Source: Sorghum bicolor
Lineage: Eukaryota > Streptophyta > Magnoliopsida > Poales > Poaceae
DNA: 64,000 nucleotides
Direction: 5' to 3'
Assembly: GCF_000003195.3 (NCBI RefSeq)
Contig: NC_012873.2
Coordinates: 17,670,010 to 17,734,009 of the forward strand
How positions within the stretch are numbered: position 1 is the stretch's first letter; each line of letters starts with the position of its first letter. The notes beneath the pieces were generated by a model. That model was not told the origin of the DNA, made no database searches, and worked only from the letters and a program-made list of their open reading frames with translations. Of the stretch, positions 11,101 through 22,900 are shown in pieces. The position numbers and the translations under genes are program-made.

Positions 11101-12737
11101 CGTGGCAATTTCCTTCGAGCTCCAAGCGAACCCCGAAGGCCAGGAAGGCAGCCAGGAGGTGGAGGTCCAGCAAGCCGGACTCGAGGAGCCCGAAGAAGAA
11201 GTTGAGTGCCCGAGTCACGAGCCGGCATCGTTCGTGAAAGGCAAGCCCCGGAGCATTTTAAGCCTCCTCTATTTTCGAAAGTTTACTTAATACGTTATAC
11301 CTATTGATGCATTACGTATAGGAGTTGTGATGAAACTGTTGTTGCATTCTACTCTATCCTTGTCCAGATAACTTACCCTCCCTGGTTGTAGAGTTAGGTT
11401 CGAGTAGCAGCTTAGCTATGCTTTAATCGGTAGAAGTCGGGTGATATTCTGTCATCCGCGCGATATAGGGTTGTGTCGGGTCGCGATGGTCTATATGTGC
11501 TATCGTGGATGGAACCTGATCAAATTGACTTAAGCCGGGCGGAGTTTTGCAAGTGTGTAGTAACTCCGTCTGTGGCAGCTAAGGACCGATCGTTGCACGT
11601 CCTCTTGTCATGTTGAACGCATGCCTGACACTTAGTTGGCCGGATAACTCGTTCCGACCGCGAAGCCGAGTAGTATGACTCAGGCCGGAAGACCGGCAAG
11701 TATAAAGTGCGCACTACCGGAGGAAGTGCGGTGTGCGGGGGACCATTGGCATAAGCCCAAAGGCAGGTGAGTTAAAATTCCTGACCTCCCTGGCAGAGTA
11801 TTAGCCCTGGGAGTGCGGCGCTGATCGGAGCCGCGATTTCTGAGTCGTACCAAAGGTGACCCTTTGGCTCTCCGGCAGGGGATGTTTTGGTGAGTGCTAG
11901 GAATAAACCTCCAGCTGGATAGGAATTCGATTCGAATCGCCGTCTCTCCCGGTTAGTGAGAACTTGACAGAGCAGCGGCAAACGTAGCATTCACTAATAA
12001 ACTTGGTTCATGATAATGAGGATAGCAAGAAGAACATATGATGAAATTGATATGGTTATTATTGTTTGGAATAATCAAGTGATGTGTTGTAGTACAGGTG
12101 CTAATCTAGTTGTAGGCTGATGATAAATAAATCTGATGCTCTTAAAATGACTTAGTGGTAAGTTAAGCTTTTGGCAAAAAGGTGAGTCAACCAGCTCCAC
12201 TTAAAATTCAGCCTTGCATGATCCTTGGTGTCTTTTATGTTTTACTACACGGGTAAGTCTAGCTGAGTACATCCTCGTACTCAGGGTTTATTCCCACCTG
12301 TTGCAGATGATATCTTCTATGACGGTTTCTGCAAGACCTGTCTCCATCCCGCTGGGGATGAGGACTAACCGTTGGGCACGGTTCTCTACTCTTCTCGTCT
12401 ATGATGCTTTTGAAAGGATGACCTAGACTCTGGCAGTAACAAACTTGTGAACTGAACTTTGAACAAGCGTGTGTACTTATTTTGCTTCCGCTACTTCGAA
12501 CAAGTGTTGTAATAACTAAATACTCCGATGTGGTGCCGCTTCGACGGCAATGAATGACTATGTAACAATCGTTGTGTTTATGTTGAACTATTACGATCTT
12601 GGTTTGTTGCGAGTTGGTTTGAAGTCCTTCGTGATTTCGATTGACTACCGGGATTATATGGGCTCAAGTTTAGAAACTTGATTGTTTGACGATCGTTTCT
12701 GCACTTGAACTCTTATAATTTGGTCGGTTCTGTGACA
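8161..12737 (+). repeat. 3' LTR, complete (4577 bp)
   Basis: Begins TGTAACACCC after the polypurine tract and ends TGTGACA; the last 1490 bp repeat the window start. About 8820-9760 is GC-rich, 9780-11000 is AT-rich, and 11060-11250 is GC-rich again with a short Glu-rich open frame. The several 60-150 codon ORFs on both strands of 8820-9850 overlap one another and look like chance frames in GC-rich DNA. I see no gene. Confidence 0.88.
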
Positions 12738-14215
12738 GTGTGGACCTTGACATCTGCACCTCTTGATACAGTGTCACCCATGTTCTTCGTTTGTCCAGCA
12801 GTTCGAAGTGCGGTGTTGGCAATATCCTGCTCAGTGTGTTTGTGCTCATAGATCCAAGTCCTTCACTTGGTGGAGTCTGAGAGTTGTAAAACTCCTCCAT
12901 GTTTTGTTTGAAGTGTACCTATTCATAGAGATAAGGCAGAGATCAAGTGCATGGGCCCTGTTGGTGAAAAACACCAACAGAACCAAAAGTGTATTTGTTC
13001 TTCTCTAACCTTAAGCATAGTGAGCAAGACAATGTTGATGGATCATGAGTGTAGCATTTATCAGATCAGATGGCTCAACCTAATGGAAAGATAATCTATC
13101 TATATTTATGTTTTGTTTATATCTTCCAAAGATTGAATGTGCAACATTTTAGCTTATATGATTAGGAGTGTGGGATCACGAAGGTAGTACTAAGAACAAA
13201 GAGTAAAGGACTAAACATGTTGAATTAATTGAGTTGGTTAATTTGGAGTTACAGATCATACATGTTTGTCTCTTTATTTTATGCGAACGCCAGAACCAAG
13301 GAGAAGCTTATAAAAGTGATAGTCAAGTACCTTAAAATGTTACCTTACTTGAAGAGTGATGGTATAGTATCACCTTGTGGAAGCTTTCCTTTCTTAGCGG
13401 TTGTGCATCGTGTTTGTGGCACTCTTTGTCTTGTTCCATGGATCATCTCTCTATGATGAATGAGCTATGTCTTCCTTGTGCAAATCGTTAAACTTCATGT
13501 GTCACTTTCTTCATCTCCAATGTGAGTTTCTCTCAGGACTTCCCAGGTTGATATTGAAAGTTTTCCTACAGGGGTTAGTCCAACAAAATATACCAATATC
13601 TACTCAAGCAGTTTTTAGTTTAGTAACCAAACTAGACTCCATGTCTAATCAGATTAAGGAAGGCTATTTAACCTAAGCACCATGCTTAATTTAAATGCCA
13701 ATGGAAGTATGTCGAGTACTTCCAAACCAACACTTACTAGGATAAACAAAGGTGGCATGATGGCATTTATAGAGATCTACTCAAGTGGAGATGAAGTAGT
13801 GTGATTAGTATTTAACAAATTGAGCATGTCTCAAAGGTAGGGACAACCAACATAGCAACATGGCAAAGGATGTTTTTACGTAAAGTACTGCCCGAAGCTT
13901 GAATTTTGTGAAATTCAAGTTTGGATGAATTTAATTCAATGTTGTATGATGGTTGGTTGGACATACCTTGTGCTTGTCATTCATCCGATCTTCTTGCTCC
14001 AATCGTGGAAAGGTTAGTGGCAAGAATACCTGAAGGAATATTTCTACAATTATCCTTATATGCTCCATACACAAGGCAATGTTGTAAATAATTAGAAGTT
14101 CATGTCACAATCTGATAGGTGCTTATTTTAGGACACTAAGTTTGTCCTTGGGAAAGCATCAAATTATGTCGGCGAAGTGGTTTCCCCTCCAACGCTGACC
14201 TATATCAAGATCAAC
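12738..14215 (-). other. Noncoding 3' region of element A
   Basis: No supported gene. Similar to 39166-40005 and 51422-51847. At 13571-13590 it keeps the uninterrupted sequence around AGGGGTTAGTCC, which is the empty site matching the solo-LTR insertion in element B. The first bases after 12737 (GTGTG) should be one copy of the target duplication of the Tekay-like element; the other copy is outside the window. Confidence 0.65.
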
Positions 14216-15142
14216 TCAACGAGATCTGCAATATTTATTATAGACATATGCATCGACAACCGCCCTTTTAAAGTTTTTATAAATAGAAAGGATGAGGGGG
14301 TTGGAGATCTCAAATGTGGTAAGGATGGAGAGACCAATTGATTGGGGAGATGTTTTATATGAGCAAGGACTTGGTAAGGTATTTATGAAATAACTTCCAT
14401 GCTCACTGTTGTTTCTCTCATTCTCAAACTCCAAGGATGATTCTTCATGAATGCTTAAAATTCCTCTAGGATTGTCTCTCAAGTTTTTTTTATCTATCCA
14501 TTCAATGGTGATAGCACATGGATTTTTAGTGCCCTCTAGCCATTGATGTTGCTCTTCTCGATCCTCCTTCTTATGCATGGGATGTCTAGAGAGATTCATA
14601 GGATTATCGGGAGGTTCAAGAGAAAGAGCATAGTAGAAACTATTAAGCTCAAGGATGGGATGGATAGCCGAATCATGGGATTGAAATGTTTGAAAATTGG
14701 CTATTGAAACTTCCTTTCCTCGTCTGGGAGATGACTCCTTCTCTATCTCTAGGATTTTTCTATGAAGACTAGTGCAAGAAGGATGTCCACGAATGAAGAC
14801 ATATCTTCCTTTACTAATAGATAAAGAAAGAAGGAGTCTACCAAAGGTTATATGATTAAGACCAATGTGAAAATATCTAGGAAAAACATGGTCTTGTAGG
14901 GCTAGGTCTAAACCAGAATTTATAGAAAGATTAACAGATTCCCTAGGTGTAGCTAAAAGTGCATTATCTTCTTGATTAAAAGATAGGACCTCAGCTATAG
15001 AAAAGGGTTGGTTTTGACCTATTGCAATCAACTCCGGACACAGATCATAATTAGGGGCAGGACTTGTTGACTCCCATGGTCTATGGCTGGTCTCCGAAGG
15101 TGCAAAAAATTTAATAATAGGTATGGAGTTTGAGTTATCCAT
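14216..15142 (-). CDS. Unrecognised protein after the tRNA-Asp primer site
   Basis: 308 codons from the ATG at 15142; the frame is open further upstream into the LTR, but this ATG is the first one past the primer site and a low-complexity A/T stretch. The protein has no zinc knuckle, no DSG or DTG protease motif and no YxDD. It is rich in Ser, Pro, Ile and Leu, with a charged central part (about 170-250). I do not recognise a family. It occupies the position where gag would begin, so a diverged gag-like or element-specific role is possible. The corresponding part of element B is outside the window. Confidence 0.45.
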   Translation of the reverse strand: MDNSNSIPIIKFFAPSETSHRPWESTSPAPNYDLCPELIAIGQNQPFSIAEVLSFNQEDNALLATPRESVNLSINSGLDLALQDHVFPRYFHIGLNHITFGRLLLSLSISKGRYVFIRGHPSCTSLHRKILEIEKESSPRRGKEVSIANFQTFQSHDSAIHPILELNSFYYALSLEPPDNPMNLSRHPMHKKEDREEQHQWLEGTKNPCAITIEWIDKKNLRDNPRGILSIHEESSLEFENERNNSEHGSYFINTLPSPCSYKTSPQSIGLSILTTFEISNPLILSIYKNFKRAVVDAYVYNKYCRSR

Positions 15143-15230
15143 AAAGATAAAAAGATAAAAGAATAAAAGTATAAAAGTATAATACAAGATAATAGCAAGA
15201 CTTAAAGTTATCTCAGCAAACCGTCTTTTT

Positions 15231-15247
15231 CCCCGGCAACGGCGCCA
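15231..15247 (-). other. Primer-binding site (tRNA-Asp)
   Basis: On the minus strand TGGCGCCGTTGCCGGGG begins 8 bases after the LTR end. This is the classic Athila/Tat primer site, full 17 bases. Confidence 0.85.
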
Positions 15248-15255
15248 GAAATGCT

Positions 15256-16486
15256 TGTTGATATTTGGTAACGCAATAAGGAAATGATCCGCAAGCGCAT
15301 GGATATCGGTGAGCATTTCACCTGGGAGGTTTTCCAGAGTATCGTATTTATATTTTTACCACTAGGAGAAAGGGTGCATCTGACTAACCAAATCTATTGC
15401 TATTACCCCTTTAGGCTACAAAGAATGTTTCTCGATGTGAGTGATGTATAGAGAAGACTGCAACCGTAGTCTCGTTCTAACCTTGGTAAGGATGATCTAC
15501 TGTTCTATTGGGGAAGCTTACGGAATCTAGACACCACAAAGGATGTTCGACCCGCACCTATAAACCCTACCCGTCCTGCTAACAAGATATGGGATACAAA
15601 GGTAACTCGGAAATGTCACGTTCCTCGCTACTACCACGGTCCAGCTAGTCAGGGGATATCTATGAGTACCCTAGTATAAACACCACGTTTACGCTAGCAA
15701 TGATTACTCTAATACTCAACCGGAAGAGGATTAAAGTAAACTCATAAACCAAAGAACAATAAAACAAGAACTTACTAGAATTAGAAGTCGAATTACTGAA
15801 GAATCTTAGAAGCAAGCCTCGGGTTAGGAGACTTGATCCCGCAGGTACAACTCGAAGTAGACACCGACAGGCCAGCCTTCCTCCGATCTACACCTCCACT
15901 CTATCTCTCTCAATCTAGTAGAAACTAGAAGATCTATTTCTACTTACATTGGTTGCTAAGCCTAAAAAGAAATATTATTTAGAGAAGAGGTTTTCCTTCG
16001 AGGGCACCCCTCAATCTCTATGATAACTTCTTGTCTCCTCCAGGGGCCAGGGGGGTCTCCTTATATAGTCCTCCTCCTCTATGCGTTTTTGGGTCGGTAG
16101 GCGATGTGGTACTACGTTATCCTTGATCCTTTAGGTCGGTGGAACATCGTGTGCGAAAAGAGTCCTAATTGGCATCCAAGTCAGGGCGGGCGCCCAAGGA
16201 AGGAGGGTGGGTGCCCTGGGCCTGGCCCCTTTCGGCCTCTGCTTTCTTCCCGTGGCTTCTGGAGTCTTCTAGATGGTAGAAAATTGCGCGGTGCGTTGAT
16301 ATCTCTATGTAATCCCGACATGTGGGCCTTTCTTCCATATTTCCTGATAACCCCCTGCAGAAATAGACAAACACCAAAACTCGTGGAATTCTGTCAGATA
16401 AAACCCTAAGTCTAGGTGTTGGTTGCATTTGGATCCTTTTCTTTATTTATTTGATGATTATATTTGGTACTTAAGGACCGTCAACA
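15256..16486 (-). repeat. 5' LTR of element A (1231 bp, minus)
   Basis: On the minus strand it starts TGTTGACGGTCC at 16486 and ends ATATCAACA at 15256. It contains the tandem GC motif near 16183-16220 that recurs in all LTRs of this group. ORFs 16104-16409 and 16165-16428 lie wholly within the LTR and recur in other copies only because the LTR does. Confidence 0.85.
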
Positions 16487-17043
16487 CCGATGCTCAATAT
16501 TGGTGTTTGCCGATGGCTATAACAGGAAGACTGCCGATGACTCCGAAGGGAAGCGTGGAGGTTGCCGATTGATTTGTGGCGGTGTCCCGATCGGTTACGA
16601 GGGGGTGGTTCTATGTTTTCCTTAGTTATTTAAAATCGTTTTGTATACGGATGTTATTTAATTTGGAATTTGAGTCCTAGTCGTGTCTGATTGTAGCTCT
16701 TTGAGCAGGGTATAAATGTAGACCCTAGGGCCTTGTAATGAGATATCTATCAATCAATCAAACACAAGTTTTTACTCATATTCCAGCATCTACTTTTTCG
16801 ACGACTTCGTCATATTCTCGTTTTTATTACGAGTTCTTAGGAGTTCGTCGACTTAAGCTCGGCGTATTCTCGAGTTCCGCGTGAATACCTCTTGGCCGTG
16901 ACATCCGGGCACATCGCTGTTGTCGGGACCAAAGTATTCGAGTTATCACCTTTGCCGATAGTAAGGTCAAATCGGCTGGCACGCCTTAACGTTTAAATCG
17001 GGTATTAGCCCTTTGTGTTTGCAGATCAGCTTTTGCATCAACA
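16487..17043 (+). repeat. 5' LTR of Tat-1, 5'-truncated
   Basis: Matches 23881-24437 of the 3' LTR with scattered differences, many of them C/T or G/A. It ends TCAACA at 17043 and joins reverse transcriptase sequence at once, with no primer site. Confidence 0.85.
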
Positions 17044-19795
17044 CATCTTTAGTTGATGCTGCGGCTGGGAATCGGATCATCAGCTTTATGGATGGCAATG
17101 CAGGGTACAATTAGTTATTCATGGCTGAAGAAGATATTCCAAAGACTGCATTTAGATGTCCTGGTCATGTTGGGTGTTTGAATGGATAGTCATGACCTTT
17201 GGTTTGAAAAATGCTGGAGCTACTTATCAGAGGGCTATGAATTTTATTTTTCATGAGTTCATCGGCAAGCTAGTGGAAATTTATATTGATGATGTGGTGG
17301 TTAAGTCTGGAGATTTCACAAAGCATCTTGCCGATTTGCGAAAGGTGTTGGAATGCACGAGGAAGCATGGTTTAAAGATGAATCCCAATAAGTGTGCATT
17401 TTGTGTATCGGCAGGACAATTCCTTGGGTTCATGGTGCATCAAAGGGGGATTGAAATTAGTAGGAGATCCATTGATGCTATCAATAAAATTGTCGCTCCT
17501 ACCAACAAAACTGAGCTCCAGTCCTTGATCGGCAAGGTAAATTTTATCAGAAGGTTTATATCTAATTTGTCTGGTAAAATTCGTGCTTTCAGTCCTTTGC
17601 TCAAGTTGAAAGCCGATCAAGAGTTCATACGGGGGAAAGAGCAACAGTTGGCTTTAGATGAAATCAAGAACTATTGGATAAATCCTCCAGTTCTGATTCG
17701 ACCTCAGCAAGGAAAGGCCTTCAGATTATATTTATCTACCGATGGGATGGTCATCGGTTCGGCTTTGATTCAAGAATTTGAAGGGAAGGAGCGTGTGATT
17801 TACTATTTTAGCAGGAGGTTGGTTGATGTTGAGACCAGGTATTCGGCCGTTGAAAAGTTGTGTTTATGCCTATATTTCTCATGTATTAAATTGAGGCACT
17901 ATTTATTATCGGCTAAATGCACTGTTATATGCAAAGATGACATGGTCCGATATATGCTGTCTATGCCGATTATGAGTGGCAGGATCGGTAAGTGGATTTT
18001 GGCACAGTCGGAATTCGATCTGCGTTACGAATCGGCTAAAGCGGTTAAAGGACAAATTAGTGCCGATTTTGTGACTCAACATTGCGGTGCAGTGGAGGCT
18101 TTGGAAATTGTACCGTGGATGCTCTTCTTTGATGGATCCACGTGTGACCGGGGGGCAGGAATCGGCATAGTGTTAATTTCCCCTCGGGGAAGGAAATATG
18201 AGTTCTCCTTGCCGATTGTTGCCACGTCAACGAATAATCAAGTCGAGTATCAAGCTTTGATAAAAGGGTTGGAATTGTTAAGAGAAGTTCATGCTGATGC
18301 TGTTGAAGTCTTCGGGGATTCTATGCTGGTTATAAATCAATTGGCTGGGAGCTATGAATGCCGAAGCGAAGTCCTGATAACTTATCACGAAAGGAGTATG
18401 CAATTATTAAGGGAATTCAGAGATTTCCGATTAGAGCATATTCCTCGGTTACATAATGAAGAAGCTAATCAGTTGGCTCAGCATGCTTCAGGGTATCAAC
18501 CTATGGTTAACACAATATCGGCAATCGGTGCCGATGATTGGAGAAAAGAAATTGTTGATTATTTAAAGGATCCGTCCAAGAAAGTTGAGAGACGTGTTCG
18601 GTTTCAAGCCACCAAGTATGTGCTCCTTGAGAATGAATTATATTATCGAACAGTTGATGGAATTCTTCTCAAATGCTTAGGTGATGATGAGGCTAGAAGT
18701 TTAATGGGGGAAATCCATGAAGGAGTATGTGGAGCACATCAATCGGCTTTTAAGATGAAATGGATGATTAGGAGGAATGTGTATTATTGGCCAACCATAC
18801 TTGAAGATTGTCTTAAGTATTTCAAGGGATGTCAAGGATGTCAGAAATTTGGCAATATTCAAAGGGCACCCGCATCGGCCATGAATCCCATTATTAAACG
18901 TTGGCCGTTCCGGGGATGGGCTATTGATCTAATCGGCCAAATTTGCCCACCAACAAGCAAAGGACATAAATTCATATTGGTTGCCACCGATTATTTTACC
19001 AAATGGGTTGAAGCTGTTCCTTTGAAGAAAGTCACATCGGCCAATATGATTGATTTTGTGAAAGAGCATATTATTTACCGATTTGGAATTCCTCAAACAA
19101 TTACTACCGATCAGGGTACTATGTTTACATTAGGGGAGTTTGATGAGTTTGCAATCGGTATGGGAATTAAATTATTAAATTCTTCTCCTTATTATGCTCA
19201 AGCTAATGGGCAGGCCGAAGCATCTAACAAAGGAATTATCAAACTTATTAAACGGAAGATTGATGAAAATCCTAGGAGGTGACATACATTGTTGAATGAA
19301 GCTTTATGGTCATATCGGATGGCTTGTCATGGGTCGACCAAAGTTTCACCTTATTAGTTGGTGTATGCACATGATACAGTGCTACCTTGGAAAATTAAAA
19401 CTGGGTCTAGGCGACTATCTTTTCAAGATCAATTGGCTGCCAATGATTATGCTACTAAGATGACAGACGAGTTGGATGATTTAGCAGGGCATCGGTTAAG
19501 GGCTTTGGTAAGTATAGAAGAAAATAAGAAGAGAGTTTCCAGATGGTATGATAAGAAGGTAAAGGCTAAGGAGTTTTCCGATGGAGACTTAGTATGGAAA
19601 TTAATCTTGCCGATTGGGACTAAAAGTTCAAAATTTGGGAAGTGGTCTCCCAATTGGGAGGGTCCCTATCGGATAAATCGATCTGCTCCTGGCAACGCCT
19701 ATATCTTAGAAACTCTCAAAAAAGTTGAATTTCCCAGAGCATTGAACGACAAATATTTAAAGAGATATTACCCCAGCATATGGCTTGATGCATGA
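17044..19795 (+). pseudogene. Tat pol remnant: RT, RNase H, second RNase H, integrase
   Basis: Starts inside reverse transcriptase (SFMDGNAGYN, followed by an in-frame TAG). A frameshift near 17170 leads into the frame beginning at 17156 with FEWIVMTFGLKNAGATYQRAM. Palm motif YIDD at about 17285-17293. A first RNase H is followed by an archaeal-type second RNase H (FFDGST at about 18128; EYQALIKGLELL), the mark of Tat. Integrase has D at 18926, D at 19109 and E at 19217, so the D,D-35-E triad survives. TGA 19280-19282 and a TAG near 19354 break the C-terminal part, which ends with TGA 19793-19795. It cannot give a full Pol, and gag is absent. Confidence 0.88.
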
Positions 19796-19944
19796 AAGTT
19801 TAAATGCCGATAACATTCCTATCGGCTGAATTAAAAGTGTGTCTGGGGCCAGACTTAATGCTTTAAAAGGATGCCGATAACAGTCCTATCGGCTGAACCA
19901 AAATGATTAGAAGAAGGGAGCAAAGAACGCCGCCGATGAAGAGT

Positions 19945-22900
19945 TCACATATTTAGCTGAGCCTGGATCGTCGATATGGCGCGCAGACGGATCTGATTGG
20001 CTTCTTCTATCTCCTTTATGTCATCATCGGCAGAGCCCTCCACTGGCTTCAGCTTCTTCTTCATCTGCAGTGCTTTGCGGGCTTGGACATTTCGCTCTTG
20101 TTCAAGAATCTTGATTGCCTCAGGCAGCTGGCTTTCTTCCTGTTGAGCTTGGGACAAAGCTTCTTCTACCTGTTTGAGTTCTGCCAACAGGGCTTCTCTC
20201 TTTGCCGATAGATCAAAGATCTTATTCTTCAGTACATCTCCCGAGGATTTCAGAACGCCGATGCTCTTATGCTTCTCATCGGCAAGGAGTTTCACTTTCA
20301 TCATCTCCTCTGAGAGCTGAGCGTGAGCAGCTCTATCGGCAAGACGCTGAGCAGCCTTTTGATACTGCAGCTGATGACTCTCTAAATGTGCAGCATGGAA
20401 AAGAACCTCCTCGGCATCGGCAGGGATTTGACCTCTGAGAGCCTTGAATAGGACTTTGGCTGGGTCAGAGTCATCGACCAATTGCGTTGTATCTTGATGG
20501 AGGAGGGCTGACAGCTCCGCTAGCTTTGCTTTAATCTCTGCCGATGAGATTCCGATTACTCGAGAAGAACTTGCTTCCTCGCCTTCGTCCTTAGAAATCT
20601 CGATGGCGAAGGAGAACAGACTGTCAGGAGAATCCTGTTCCTGAAAGAGAGGACAGAATAAGTTATTTTATGATCAAGTACTGATAACAATAAAAATGAA
20701 GATCGGGTAACTTACTTGCTTCAGAGCTATCTCTCGCCTTTGGTTAGTTGAAGCCGATGGAACCACAGGCTGATCGGCTGGGATTGCCGATGAGACCATG
20801 TCAGCTGCAAGATTGACAGAAGTTATTAACAAAGTGGAAAAATAGGTTCATCGGCAATAAATGGAAAGTATGTTACCTTGAGGGGGCGCGGTACTTGTCT
20901 GAATCGAGGAGACTACCGATGCTATGGTTAGGCTTGCTGGATCGGCGAGGTTCCTCTAGCTGGAGCTCTTCCACTTGGGGTTCTTCTTGTGGCTGAGGAG
21001 GAGATGGTATCTACTGTCTCTGGGCTTCTGGAGAAGAAGGGGATGACTCTACTGGAATCAGAGATACTGGTGGAGGAGAAGGCGTTACTGTTCTCTAGAG
21101 CTTTGCATGTAATCTGGTATTCTTGGAACCTTTTCTCTTCGGTTGACTGGACTGGGGGGCATCGGCAGTCGTACTTCTGGTTTTTGCCGATGTACCAGTG
21201 TGCTGGTACAACAGTGAAAAGTTTATGAGTACAAGTGTAATAAGTATAAGAATGGGATCAGTATGAGTAAAAGAATTCGAAAATTTACCTTGAAGGCTTG
21301 TGCTAGGGTAGAGGCAGCTACCGATGGGGATATCTTCGCCCGTTTGGTGGTAACTTTCTTGAGACGCACACCCCGATGCATTATGGCAGCCAGGGTTGGA
21401 GCGTTGTTGCCGATCAAAGAGATCGGGTCCGATGGAAGGAGCTCAATCGGCTTGCCACTCGTGCTGACCAATGGGGGTGTGTCATCGACCTGCATATAAC
21501 AAGGAAGTAAGATACTGATGGAAAGTGAAAATGAAAGGATTGAAACATCGGTTTAGAAGTTCTTACAGTGTTATCGGGGACTTTGTATTGAGGGTTGATC
21601 ATGCCATGGTATGTAAGAGCCGATCTATAGAATAGGTGCTCTTTCCATTCTTCCCACCATTGTTTGTATGCCTGAGTGATGAGGAGAGCTGGGATCCAAG
21701 CCGATAGATCGACATCTGTATCGGCGTTTGGTGGAAGTTGGGCTACCCTGATCCATTCCAGATGGCTGGTGATAATCTCCCTCGGCTTTATCACATCGGC
21801 GTAGCAAAGTGCAATATACAGTTGGCCGAAAGCCAGTTGACGAGCTAGTGCCGATGGATTGTAGAACTCATAAGTCATATTAGAAGCTTTCCCACTGCCA
21901 AAGAAGTTAACCGGTATAGCTCTGGGGGTGATAATTGCCATCATCACCTCACGGTCCTTGTTGAGAGCATCATTGAAGGGGTGGAAAGTCAGTGGGAATC
22001 TGGTGTCTAGATCTTCATAGGCAATCCATGCCCGCTGTTCCCTGGTCAAACCCTCATACAGAGTTTGGAAGAATCGGCTAACCTGGTCTGCGTTGCCACC
22101 TGTGCCAGGCAAAACTATGGCGGCTTCGCCAAAGTTCAGAGGGGAACCAGTTGCCTATTCTTCTTCACTTAGTTCGTAATCCTCGGCTATATCTCTAGGG
22201 AAGCGCTGTGCGAAGAGATCGAACTCAAGGCGTTTGTGCATGTGGAGACTAAGCCACATGTTGATAAACCACCAGGGACCCCCTAAGTTGTCGATGGGTT
22301 GACCAAGCAGTAGTTTCTGGGCTACCTGGTGGAGGAGGTGATAAGCTGAGCCAAGCAAATATCGACCAAGAGGAAATCGGCCGCCATTGGCTAATCTTTC
22401 TGCTGCCGATAAGTAAACCGAAGTTGGTCCTGCCAATCGGCCACAGAATACGTATTTATCCAGCCACATGTTGAGAAAGATGGTCTGTTCCTTCACATTG
22501 ACAGGGCCTATTCTTTGGTACTTCTGGATGTACCTTGACCAACCGCCGATAGAACGAGTTTCCACCTTAGCACTGGGTTTGGTATCAAACAGGTGGGTGG
22601 TATCGGCAGTGGATACATCTAAGCCGGTGAGCATAAGCACATCGGCAAGTGTGGGAGAAGCAGAGCCATGGCCAAACACAAAAGCATCGAGTGTGTCTGA
22701 CCAAAAGTATGAGGCAGCTATCAGAAGTGACTCGTTTCTCTCCATATCGGCAAGGGACAATCTAATGCACTGATCCAGTTTCCATTCACCCCATTGGACC
22801 TCATTTGAGTTACTGACTCTCAAGAACCAATCCTTCCATCCCTTGGTAGGACTGGGCCAGGAACGGAAAGCATCCCTCCATAGATCTAAAGAAAAATTAT

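Larger units (their letters stand above)
1..12737 (+). mobile_element. Tekay-like chromovirus (Ty3/gypsy LTR retrotransposon), 5' end outside window
   Basis: Seen: the direct repeat 1-1490 equals 11248-12737 with no net indel. Between them lie, in order, a Met-type primer site, an upstream ORF0, a gag-pol with D,D-35-E integrase and chromodomain, a hairpin, a polypurine tract and a 3' LTR that starts TGTAACACCC and ends TGTGACA. Only about 8 mismatches occur over the 1490 bp of shared LTR, so the insertion is young: roughly 0.2 million years at 1.3e-8 substitutions per site per year (order of magnitude only). Inferred: full length would be about 15.8 kb. The element sits inside the 3' noncoding part of an Athila-like element, whose uninterrupted version is visible near 39166. 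Order of domains and the chromodomain place it in the chromoviruses; Tekay is my clade choice. Confidence 0.9.
12738..16486 (-). mobile_element. Athila-like LTR element A, minus strand, left part outside window
   Basis: Reading leftwards from 16486: an LTR (16486-15256), a tRNA-Asp primer site, an ORF of unknown function (15142-14216), then noncoding DNA to 12738, where the young Tekay-like element cuts it. The noncoding part aligns with 39166-40005 plus 51422-51847 of element B, so both belong to one family. No gag, protease or pol is visible. LTR ends and primer site resemble Athila; non-autonomy is inferred. Confidence 0.75.

Noticed and set aside
12738..14215. Possible host gene fragment between elements
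   Set aside because: The same sequence is found in element B (39166-40005, 51422-51847), so it is transposon DNA.
16183..16220. GC-rich inverted repeats as transcription terminators
   Set aside because: Rho-independent terminators are bacterial; this is plant LTR DNA upstream of a TATA-containing region, so a promoter element is more likely.
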